Source: JAKRSD01 sp964473995
GTDB lineage: Bacteria; Bacteroidota; Bacteroidia; CAIKAF01
DNA length: 24,944 nucleotides
NCBI GenBank assembly: GCA_964473995.1
Contig: CAYYRB010000032.1
Location: 1 to 24,944, forward strand
Direction: 5' to 3'
Below, piece after piece: positions 15,780 through 24,300 of the stretch. Position 1 is the stretch's first letter. Every line of letters starts with the position of its first letter. The notes under the pieces were generated by a model, which did not search any database, was not told the origin of the DNA, and saw only the letters and a program-made list of their open reading frames with translations. The position numbers were made by a program, and so were the translations under genes.

Positions 15780-17455
15780 GGGCAAACCCCGAATGGAAAG
15801 ACACAGATACGACGTGGCCGGGAGGGATTATGTTTGTCCTTTTGGCTATGCTTGTATCTGCGTATAGCGCCGGTCTCTTTCCTGATGTGATGGAAATTGA
15901 TGCCGCGCAATATGCGTCCATCAGTGCCGAAATGGCGAGAACAGGAGAATACCTGCAGGTAAAACACCGACACGAAAATTATTTGGACAAGCCGCCCCTG
16001 CTTTTTTGGCTTTCATCTATTTCCGTAAGCCTTTTCGGAAATCAGTCCTGGGTGTATAAACTTCCTTCTTTATTGGCCACCTTCTTGGGGTTATGGTCAC
16101 TTTTTCGTCTGGCACTGATTTATTACTCCCGAAAAGTGGCCTGGAATGCGGTGTTTATTCTCGCTTCCTGTCAGGCTTGGTTTATGTTTAATCAGGATGT
16201 GCGCACCGATACCCTGCTGGCCGCTTTTGTTCTATTTTCCGTATGGCAGTTCGCTTCGTTTATAACATACGGAAGCCTTCTCGGCCTGATATTGGGCTCT
16301 GTGGGTTTGGGTTTGGCCATGCTGGCAAAGGGCCCCATTGCCGCTGTTGTGGTAGGTACGGCGATAGCAGCCCAGCTCATTTTTTCCCGAAATCGGAAGG
16401 CCGCTCTCACTCCGCTTTGGCTTTTGGCAGTTGTTATAACAGCCGCCGTTTTAGCGCCTATGACCTATGGTTTATACAAACAATATGGAATGAAGGGTCC
16501 GGCATTTTTCTTCTGGACTCAAAGTTTCGGGCGTATAACAGGCGAAAATGAATGGCGAAACGATGCTTCTTTTTTTTACTTTTTTCATACATTTCCCTGG
16601 GCTTTTCTTCCTTGGTTCCCCCTTGCTCTGCTGGCTCTTTGGGACAGTGGACGGCGGATGATTAAAAATCGATTTCATGCCTCCCGTTCCCTCCCCGAAG
16701 TGCTGTCTGTTTTTGGTTTTATATTGCCCTTTTTGGCGTTGTCACTATCGCATTATAAATTGCCCCATTACATATTTGTTACTTTTCCTTTTGCCGCATT
16801 ATTCAGTGCCCGGTTTCTTTCTTCGGCCTTTACCAAGCCGGCACTGAGCCGATGGACAATCGGGCTTCTTATTGCGGGAATAACGGCATTGGCACTGATT
16901 GGCTGCCTGACTTCCCTGTTTGTTTTCAATGGGTTTTACACTTGGTTTGTTTTATTGTTCTTTTTTCTTCTTTCCTTGATGTTTTGTGTGTATTCGGGTC
17001 GAAAAAAAATCATGTCGGGAGAGTGGATTGTTATTGTAGGCATTTTGGTTGCCGCTTGGACAAACCTTCAGTTAAACCTTATTTTTTACCCGAAACTGAT
17101 GAATTACCAACCCGGCAAAAATGCCGCCGATTTTTTGAATACAGCGCCGGCCGGTTCATTTTTTGCGTTATATGGCGTAAACGATCATCCGTTGGAGTTT
17201 TATTCCGACCGTATATTTCCGTATTATTTTTCTTCCGACGTGTCTACTTTTTTTGATGGGAATCAGCAAAATCGATACCTATATACAGATCGTGCGGGGT
17301 TGGAAGAGTTAAAGCGGATTGGTTATACCGTTACGATTATACGCGAATATCCCAGGCATCATCCTGCTTTGCTCTCGTTTTCTTTTTTGAATCCATCTAC
17401 ACGAAACAGCTCGTTGGATTATCGATATTGGGTGGCGGCAACGCCATCGTCGTGA
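15776..17455 (+). CDS. GT39 / ArnT-like integral membrane glycosyltransferase
   Basis: 559 residues from the ATG at 15776. About 10-12 hydrophobic helices. The first periplasmic loop has acidic residues (Asp37, Glu40, Asp42) in DVMEIDAAQYASISAEM, followed by GEYLQV and YLDKPPLLFWL (69-79), then DVRTDTLLAAF: the layout of dolichyl/undecaprenyl-phosphate sugar-dependent GT39 and ArnT enzymes, which act on the periplasmic side of the inner membrane. Acceptor and sugar cannot be read from sequence; lipid A or protein are the usual options. The frame stays open upstream into the N run, so the start could lie in the gap; 15776 is preferred because it leaves a normal short cytosolic N terminus. It follows the DUF2723 gene directly and precedes the DUF1295 gene by 31 bases, so an operon is likely. 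Confidence 0.87.
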   Translation: MRANPEWKDTDTTWPGGIMFVLLAMLVSAYSAGLFPDVMEIDAAQYASISAEMARTGEYLQVKHRHENYLDKPPLLFWLSSISVSLFGNQSWVYKLPSLLATFLGLWSLFRLALIYYSRKVAWNAVFILASCQAWFMFNQDVRTDTLLAAFVLFSVWQFASFITYGSLLGLILGSVGLGLAMLAKGPIAAVVVGTAIAAQLIFSRNRKAALTPLWLLAVVITAAVLAPMTYGLYKQYGMKGPAFFFWTQSFGRITGENEWRNDASFFYFFHTFPWAFLPWFPLALLALWDSGRRMIKNRFHASRSLPEVLSVFGFILPFLALSLSHYKLPHYIFVTFPFAALFSARFLSSAFTKPALSRWTIGLLIAGITALALIGCLTSLFVFNGFYTWFVLLFFFLLSLMFCVYSGRKKIMSGEWIVIVGILVAAWTNLQLNLIFYPKLMNYQPGKNAADFLNTAPAGSFFALYGVNDHPLEFYSDRIFPYYFSSDVSTFFDGNQQNRYLYTDRAGLEELKRIGYTVTIIREYPRHHPALLSFSFLNPSTRNSSLDYRYWVAATPSS

Positions 17456-17486
17456 ACCTTTTTACGCCATACGTGTTTTTTTTGTT

Positions 17487-18386
17487 ATGCAAATTTCCCA
17501 ACCAAAACTCCGTTACACAAAAGCATTTTCTCTATTAGCCGTGGCTTGCGGATATGTGGTGAGTTATGCTCTTTCCGCATTTGCGCTGCAGAACATGTCC
17601 GAACTTTCGTGGCATCCTCTTTGGAAATTGTTTGCCGCCAATTTGGTTGGCATGTTTGTGTTGTTTGTTTTTGCCCGGCTTAGCCGGAACAGCAGTTTTT
17701 TTGATGCCTATTGGAGTGTGGCTCCTCCGCTTTTTTTAATTTATCTGATACCACTCGATGCCGAGCCGGGTTGGAATTTCAGACAGATTCTTGTTTTTAC
17801 TGCCGTCTTAATTTGGGCCATCAGGCTTACATTGAACTGGGCCAGACATTGGGGAGGATTCTCCATGGAAGATTTTCGTTACATCGAATTAAAAAAGGGC
17901 GGAGGAATAAAAGGCTTTTTGGTTGATTTTTCTGCCATCCATTTTTTCCCCGCATTGATGGTGTTTGCCATTTGTCTTCCGCTGTATCCGGCGGTTACGG
18001 ATTATACCGGGGATATAACCGTTTTTGATCTGCTGGCCTTTACCGTCGCACTGGCCGGTGTTATTTTGGAAACCGTGGCCGATGAACAGATGCATGCCTT
18101 TAAACGGCGCATCAAAAAGCCTTCTGAATTCATGCGTTCCGGAGTATGGGCCTACAGCCGCCATCCGAATTACTTCGGTGAATGGCTGTTCTGGGTAGGT
18201 GTTTTCTTTATGGGACTATCCGCAAATCCGGCCTATTATTGGACCGGTTTGGGGCTTGTTGTGTTGCTTTCCATGTTTTTGGGAGCCAGCATACCCATGA
18301 TGGAAAAACGGATGTTGGAGAAACGCCCTGATTATGCCGGTTACAAGAAAAGGGTTTCCGCATTCATTCCCCTTCCGAACCGTTGA
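17487..18386 (+). CDS. DUF1295 family membrane protein (steroid 5-alpha-reductase/ICMT-like)
   Basis: 299 residues with about seven hydrophobic helices. The family features are SFFDAYWSVAPP near residue 75, RLTLNWARHWGG near 115-125, ETVADEQMHAFKRR near 190-205, and the C-terminal hallmark GVWAYSRHPNYFGEWLFW (about 215-232), then MMEKRMLEKRPDYAGYKKR. DUF1295 proteins share the C-terminal fold of steroid 5-alpha reductase and isoprenylcysteine methyltransferase; most are uncharacterised, presumably acting on a lipid or isoprenoid. It is the last gene of the plus-strand cluster and ends two bases from the convergent PQQ-like gene. Any link to polyprenyl carriers for the upstream glycosyltransferases is only inference. 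Confidence 0.87.
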   Translation: MQISQPKLRYTKAFSLLAVACGYVVSYALSAFALQNMSELSWHPLWKLFAANLVGMFVLFVFARLSRNSSFFDAYWSVAPPLFLIYLIPLDAEPGWNFRQILVFTAVLIWAIRLTLNWARHWGGFSMEDFRYIELKKGGGIKGFLVDFSAIHFFPALMVFAICLPLYPAVTDYTGDITVFDLLAFTVALAGVILETVADEQMHAFKRRIKKPSEFMRSGVWAYSRHPNYFGEWLFWVGVFFMGLSANPAYYWTGLGLVVLLSMFLGASIPMMEKRMLEKRPDYAGYKKRVSAFIPLPNR

Positions 18387-18388
18387 TT

Positions 18389-19528
18389 TTACCGGCCTGA
18401 ATAACGGATGCGGTAGATACAGTCTCCGTAATCATCACTTATCAAAATAGAGCCATCGGGCAAGCCCAAGATATCTACGGGCCTTCCCGATCGGGTTCCG
18501 TCGTTTTGCAGCCACCCTTCTGCGAAGGGCTCATAGCTTAATGCCTTATTTCCTTCAAGGGCCACGAACGTAATCCTGTAGCCGATAGGTGTGGTGCGGT
18601 TCCATGATCCGTGCTCGGCTATGAAAACGCCGTTGCGGTATTTGGCAGGGAATTGTGAGCCGGTGTAAAACATCATACCGAGCGGTGCGGTGTGTGGCCC
18701 CAGATTTTGCGCCGGAGCCCTGAAATCGGCGCAGTTTTTTTCTTTCCCGTATTCCGGATCTATAATGGTTCCGCCGTGGCAGTAGGGAAAGCCGAAATGT
18801 AATCCGCCTGAAGGTGCGTGATTCAGTTCGCAGGGAGGAATATCATCGCCCAGCCAGTCTCTTCCGTTATCGGTAAACCAAAGTTCTTTGGTGTCCGGAT
18901 GCCAGGCAAAGCCTACGGAGTTGCGCACGCCGTGGGCAAAAACTTCGGGTTCAGAACCATCCAAATTCAGCCGCATGATGGAGGAGTAGCGTGGATCTTC
19001 TTTTTCGCATATGTTACAGGGTGCACCTACAGGAACGTACAATTTACCATCCGGGCCGATGTCGATAAACTTCCAACCGTGATGCTCATCGGATGGAAAC
19101 GTATAGGGTAAAATTTCGGGTTCGGGCGCTTTCTCCGGATATGCCTCTATTTTGCGATAAATCAGGATGCGGGACACTTCGGAAACATAAAGGTCGCCTT
19201 TGTGATAGGCCACACCCGTGGGCATGTGAAGACCCGTAGCCAAGACGGTTATTTTATCTGCCTTTCCATCGCCGTTTTTGTCTTTTATGGAATAGAGTTT
19301 TCCCTCTTTGCGGGAGCCCGCATACACGGTTCCGTCAGCACCTAACGCCATGGCGCGCGCATTTTTTACGCCCTGAGCGTACACCGAAATGGTAAAACCT
19401 TCGGGAAGCTTTATTTGGGCGACCTGTTCTTCCGGATTTGTTTTTTCCGTTTTAATGGGTGGATTGATGCGGCATCCGTGGCTTGCCCCAATAATGGCGA
19501 TGAGCAGCAGAGTGGAAATGGCATTCAT
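18389..19528 (-). CDS. PQQ-dependent sugar dehydrogenase / sorbosone dehydrogenase-like exported beta-propeller
   Basis: 379 residues. The N terminus is hydrophobic and ends ASHGC, which may be a weak lipobox (Cys19); otherwise an ordinary signal peptide. The rest is a six-bladed propeller of the glucose/sorbosone dehydrogenase type: LPEGFTISVYAQGVKNARAM, GDGKADKI, LHMPTGVAY, the HHGWKFIDIGPDGKLYVPVG segment, HGVRNSVGFAWHP, LWFTDNGRDWLGDD, AEHGSWNRT, and the closing blade VDILGLPDGSILISDDYGDC. Family members oxidise sugars or aldoses in the periplasm with PQQ, but many Bacteroidota homologues have no proven cofactor or substrate. Four Cys (CNIC, PPCEL, PYCHG, KNCAD) may form disulfides. It follows the YkgJ gene by 75 bases. 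Confidence 0.85.
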   Translation of the reverse strand: MNAISTLLLIAIIGASHGCRINPPIKTEKTNPEEQVAQIKLPEGFTISVYAQGVKNARAMALGADGTVYAGSRKEGKLYSIKDKNGDGKADKITVLATGLHMPTGVAYHKGDLYVSEVSRILIYRKIEAYPEKAPEPEILPYTFPSDEHHGWKFIDIGPDGKLYVPVGAPCNICEKEDPRYSSIMRLNLDGSEPEVFAHGVRNSVGFAWHPDTKELWFTDNGRDWLGDDIPPCELNHAPSGGLHFGFPYCHGGTIIDPEYGKEKNCADFRAPAQNLGPHTAPLGMMFYTGSQFPAKYRNGVFIAEHGSWNRTTPIGYRITFVALEGNKALSYEPFAEGWLQNDGTRSGRPVDILGLPDGSILISDDYGDCIYRIRYSGR

Positions 19529-19603
19529 GCGGTATCGTATTTAATGAGGCAAAGTAACTACTTTCTCGGACTTGGAATTTTGAGTCCATTCGGAATAATG
19601 GGT

Positions 19604-20077
19604 TCAGATGGATTTCAGTTTTTCCAGAACATGAAACACGGCAGGGCAATAGGCGGCGTTATTCAACGTGGTTTTGGGGTATTTAAAGAACGAATCCGAA
19701 TCGGTGTAGGGGTATTTCCGGCAATCGCCCGGACGGTCTGCATAAATAGCGCATGCATTATTTGGTTCCAGAAACGGACAGGGAAGCGATTTGGCCACAT
19801 AGTCTTCATCTTCATCCACCCGCAGGAACTTATCGATAAATTCTGTTTCTTTCATGCGTAGCTTTTTTGCGATGCGGCCGATGTCGCTGGCTTTAAAGCG
19901 GGGTCCGAGTGTTTTGCAGCAATTGGCGCATTCCAGGCAATCGATTCGCGAAAAAGCATCTTCATGCGCTTGCCGGAGTTTGTTGAGGGGTATTTTTTTT
20001 ACTCCTTTTTCCAGCAGGGCTCTATGTTCCTTTCGTTTTTCGGAGGCTTTGGAGTGGAGTGTTCCTAAATGATTCAT
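19604..20077 (-). CDS. YkgJ family cysteine-cluster protein
   Basis: 157 residues from the ATG at 20077 (MNHLGTLHSK); a Met ten codons upstream (20107) would add a segment without conservation. An N-terminal Lys/Arg-rich helix (1-40) precedes the zinc/iron-chelating domain: C47LECANCC (47-54), Cys100 in LPCPFL, Cys109, Cys119 in RPGDCRKYPY, and Cys144 in AAYCPAVF. The eight Cys and the RPGxCRxYP signature are those of YkgJ/UPF0153 proteins, thought to hold a metal or Fe-S centre; the biological role is not established. Cytosolic. Probably shares a transcript with the PQQ-like gene downstream, though their functions have no obvious link. Confidence 0.9.
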   Translation of the reverse strand: MNHLGTLHSKASEKRKEHRALLEKGVKKIPLNKLRQAHEDAFSRIDCLECANCCKTLGPRFKASDIGRIAKKLRMKETEFIDKFLRVDEDEDYVAKSLPCPFLEPNNACAIYADRPGDCRKYPYTDSDSFFKYPKTTLNNAAYCPAVFHVLEKLKSI

Positions 20078-20165
20078 GGCTTTATGTTTATGAAAGCCGT
20101 CTCTCAAAAAGACGATATTTTATAATTAGAAAGTAAGAAAGGCCTAAGGTACTTTTTTTCATGAG

Positions 20166-20195
20166 TTCATGTTAATTTGTTTTTTTATACTTTTG
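20166..20195 (+). promoter_or_regulatory. Promoter of the two-gene secreted-protein unit
   Basis: TACTTTTG (20188-20195) matches TAnnTTTG exactly. TTC at 20166-20168, 19 bases upstream, stands where TTG is expected. Predicted start of transcription near 20202, giving a leader of more than 100 bases that contains the palindrome at 20254-20273. Confidence 0.5.
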
Positions 20196-20253
20196 CACCC
20201 TATATCGGTCAGGTCTAATCTATTTTTAAAAGAACAAGTCGGAAAAAAAGTTG

Positions 20254-20273
20254 ATTAAGCACAAGTGCTTAAT
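20254..20273. promoter_or_regulatory. Perfect palindrome in the leader of the secreted-protein unit
   Basis: ATTAAGCAC and GTGCTTAAT are perfect inverted repeats separated by AA. As RNA it can fold into an eight-base-pair stem with a CAAG loop; as DNA it is an operator-like dyad. It lies downstream of the predicted transcription start and 31 bases before the first ATG. There is no uninterrupted T run after it (TCCTTGTTTTC), so it is not a classic terminator. Confidence 0.5.
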
Positions 20274-20304
20274 TCCTTGTTTTCAAATATGAGTTTATCC
20301 GTTG

Positions 20305-21321
20305 ATGAAATTTAAGCATCTCAATCTTTTAATTTATTTATTTATGTTGCGCTTGATACAAAAGCAGGTTAGTGCGGTACTTATTCTCATTACATTTCTG
20401 TGTACGCATTATCAATTGTCTGCCAAAGGAACCGTCGGCATGTCCTCTGATGGAAAAGGAATTGAGTTCCGCCACGCAGCCGCGTTAATTGAAAACAATC
20501 CCTTTTTTGCGGGTTATTTTACCGGTAAGGTAAATTGTGAGTCAAATTACCAAGTGCCTATCGGCCAGGTAGCCAGAGATCAAAAACAGGTTTCTTTTAA
20601 TGGACATGGAGCTCCTTTTTATCCCCGAAACGGGGAGGAATCCGTTACTGTTTATCTCTTTAATACACCGCAGAAGGGGGCGGGCAGCAGGAGTAAAGGT
20701 ATTCTTCACGCTATAAGAGGTGTTTCTTTTTCTGTTGATTCAATGAAACTGTCTTTTGGTTCCTCTATTCCCAAAAATCGGTTTCTGAAAGAGGAAATAT
20801 CCGGTATGCGGTATGACATTTATAAGGATGATTTATTGATTGATTCGGGCAAAGAGGAGGAATTGTATGAATTTAAATTTAATACTCCGGGAATTTATAA
20901 AGTGAAATTTAATCTGTCATCGCACCTCCATAAATCCGATGAATGTTCCCATCCTGCTATGCCTGAGGTTTTAGTTGTCAGTGTTGGTAAGGCGAAGATA
21001 AAATACGGGGTTGATCAGCTGGTTTTCCATTCTGAAATCTCGGCAGGTAGTCCGATTTCGGATCTTAGAATATCAATTCCCGTAAAGGTAGAGACTTACA
21101 ATGATGAATTACACTTAATACCGAATACGTTCGTGGTTTCAGGGGTTGATGCCGAGATGACCGGTAAATTAATTTTAGATAATTACATGATTGGAACAGG
21201 CTCTTATATACTGCAATATAGTTTATCGGGCACTTTGAAGCGAGGGTCGTATGTTTCGTTCGATTTTGTTGATTTTGATCAACAAGTGCAACCCTTTTAT
21301 GTACCATTCGAGATAAAATAA
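20305..21321 (+). CDS. Exported protein of unknown family, first gene of the secreted-protein unit
   Basis: 338 residues from the ATG at 20305; a second ATG at 20344 (MLRLIQKQVSAVLILITFLC) gives the cleaner signal peptide, cut near QLSA, and may be the true start. A TTG at 20302 is unlikely. The mature part is beta-rich with alternating hydrophobic residues and resembles two or three sandwich modules (for example ELYEFKFNTPGIYKVKFNLS, SPISDLRISIPVKVET, TGSYILQYSLSG). Single Cys in KVNCESN and DECSH may pair. No family is recognised and no T9SS tail is seen. The next gene starts 21 bases after its stop, so the two are almost certainly co-transcribed, and it may be a partner or assembly factor for the giant protein (inference). 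Confidence 0.8.
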   Translation: MKFKHLNLLIYLFMLRLIQKQVSAVLILITFLCTHYQLSAKGTVGMSSDGKGIEFRHAAALIENNPFFAGYFTGKVNCESNYQVPIGQVARDQKQVSFNGHGAPFYPRNGEESVTVYLFNTPQKGAGSRSKGILHAIRGVSFSVDSMKLSFGSSIPKNRFLKEEISGMRYDIYKDDLLIDSGKEEELYEFKFNTPGIYKVKFNLSSHLHKSDECSHPAMPEVLVVSVGKAKIKYGVDQLVFHSEISAGSPISDLRISIPVKVETYNDELHLIPNTFVVSGVDAEMTGKLILDNYMIGTGSYILQYSLSGTLKRGSYVSFDFVDFDQQVQPFYVPFEIK

Positions 21322-21342
21322 AGAAATTCAATTATATACCAG

Positions 21343-24300
21343 ATGAGCACATTTTTACACACAAAAAATAAGGCCATTCAATATGGTTTTTATTGTTTGT
21401 TACTCCTGTTTCTTTCATCAGAAAATACGGCTTCCGCACAAATTTTAAATTGTGGTTTTTTACCGGGGGAGGGCTGCGGAAATACGGAATACGACAACAG
21501 TTTTTTAAAGGCCGATAATAATGCGGCAACAATTGAATATGACAATTATGTTTCAACCTTTCATTCCACGGTAGTGCGTACTTACGACGGATCTTTTTCC
21601 GTCTGGGGCGAACGCATGGCCAATAATGGAACCACTAATGTGTTGTCCCCCATTACGTTAAATTCCGCCAACTATCCCGCCCTCGGAACGGCAAAGCCTT
21701 ACAAAGTAGCCGGCGGATCCAGATCTTCAAATACCCAACAGTTTTTTGTATTGGCTGAAAATGGTTTGTATGCCTGGGGAACAGAGGGAGTATGTATTAA
21801 CGCTAATATAACATCGAGTACAACTTTTCAAAAAATTACCGTTAACGGAAATACCAATGGATTGCCCGCAGGTGTAAACCCCGTGAATGTGAAAATGATG
21901 GTGGCCAGCGCTTACACCGGACTAGGGGCTCTGATGATTTTGACTTGTGATGGCCGCGTTTTCGTATTATCCGATAATGCAACACTCAGAGGACAGGGTG
22001 GAGGAGGCAGCGGAACTGCCTGGTCACAGGTAACCACCTCTGCGGCCGGAAACCCTACTCTAAGCGGAGTAATCGCAATTCGCTACGCCGGAGAGATTGC
22101 CATGGCATTGAGGTCTGATGGAACGATATGGACCTGGGGTATAGATACTTATCTGGGAAATAATACGGCTGCTCAAACCCGGGACAGGGCAGCCCAAATG
22201 AATTTACCCAGCGCCGAAACAATAAAAATGATCGGTCTTAACTCCTCATTTAACGGTACGCCGGGAAACAGTTATTATGTGTTGATGACGAACGGGAATT
22301 TGTATGCCCTCGGAAATAATGAAATGAGACAACTCGGCGATTTTACCACCACAAATCGATTAAACTGGGTTCGTCCTAGGTATAACGCGGCTGCGCCGGG
22401 AGGTACGCCCATGGGCAATATTGCATGGATGAGCCCCTCCGAAAACGATGGCCGTCATAGCGCGGTTAATGTGATCAACCGCGATTCAATGATTTTTTGC
22501 TTTGGAGACAATAATACCGGTATGATAGGTAGGGGAGCTTCGGCAACCGCCGATCCGGGAATTCCGGGCGGTATAAACTCCTCAGTGGATAAAATTACTT
22601 CCGTTAAAACGGGTGGCCACACCACCATGATAACTGAAAAATGCAAAGTCAACTTCGGATATGTGGGACACCGGATTAATGGCAGTATGGGCAACGGCAC
22701 AGCTGATAATGCTACGGAAACAGTTTATAACTATGCAACAGCATCGATACCCATATGTGGAACCGATGTTCCCGTTCTTTCCATTGTTCCGGCTATTTTA
22801 AGTGATTCCGGCAATTATTGTGTAGGTATTCCGTATGATGTTTTTGTAGATCCTCCCGGAGGTGTATTGAGTATCCAATCCGGCAATGCCAGCTTGACGG
22901 GCAATACAGTATCGGGGTATGTTTTAACATTAAACAATACCAATACCGTTACCCTGAGTTATCAACTCGGTGCCAACGATTGTGGTCAGATTCCTCCACC
23001 TATTACGTTAGACATTTCAGCCGTAAACTGCGATGCTGATTTGCAGGTGCAAAAAACAGTTCTACCGACGAGCCCTACTGTTGGTGACACGGTTACTTTT
23101 ACGATAGCGGTAGTAAATAATGGTCCAAATAGCGCTTCAAATGTTGAAATTATTGAGGCTTTACCTACAGGTTATGCGTTGGTTAGTTTCAATGCTTCTA
23201 CGGGTTCATATAATTCAAGTTCAGGTTTATGGTCTATAGCATCTTTGGCTAATGGAGCCTCCGCACAATTGCAAATTTTTGCTCAGGTTTTGGCATCGGG
23301 CAATTATTTGAATACCGCTTTGGTAAATGCGATAGAAAATGATCCTGACACTACGGATAATTTATCGTCAGTAACGATAACTCCTGTAAGTCTGATTATT
23401 GCCAATGCGGACAGTTATGGTCCATTTGAAAGTTTGGATGGCGGTACCACTCCGAGTGTGCTTGCTAACGACCAATTGAACGGTAATCAGCCAAATCTGA
23501 CAACCGTTTCATTAACTGTTATCTCCCAGAGCCCGGAACTTACACTTAATCCGGATGGATCCATAACAGTGGGTTCAGCTACACCGGCGGGTACATACAC
23601 GATTAACTATCAAATTTGCGAGTTATCAGATCCATCGAACTGTGATCAGGCCGTTGCTTCGGTATTAGTCGTTCCTTCCCCAATCATTGCGGTTAATGAT
23701 ACCTATTCGGGTATTAACGGCTTTGCCGGAAATTCGAATGCGGGCAATGCATATGCCAATGACTCTCTGAACGGCTCACCGTTGAGTGTTTCAGCCATTA
23801 CGGGTACAATTTTAACTCCCGCCGCACCACTTACTGCAGGGGCAAATGTTCCTGCCATGAATCCGGTAACAGGAGTTGTCAGCATTCCGGCCGGAACACC
23901 CGCAGGTACCTATGTCATAACGTATCAGATTTGTGAGAACCTCAATTCCACAAACTGTGACAATGCGACCATCACGGTAACGGTTGTCGCGGCTGTAATT
24001 AACGCGGTTAATGATACCTATTCGGGTATTAACGGCTTTGCCGGAAATTCGAATGCGGNNNNNNNNNNNNNNNNNNNNNNNNNNNNNNNNNNNNNNNNNN
24101 NNNNNNNNNNNNNNNNNNNNNNNNNNNNNNNNNNNNNNNNNNNNNNNNNNNNNNNNNNTTTGTGAGAACCTCAATTCCACAAACTGTGACAATGCGACCA
24201 TCACGGTAACGGTAGATGCTGCCGATATTGTGGCTAATAACGATATAACCCTTGCCGTACCCGGGAACCAAGGTAATGCCAACGTAGGTAATGTGGTTAA

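Noticed and set aside
24159..24167. Stop codon (24165) in the giant protein after the gap, suggesting a pseudogene
   Set aside because: The frame shift comes from the 100-N placeholder; the repeat alignment gives 186 bp and restores an open frame to the window end.
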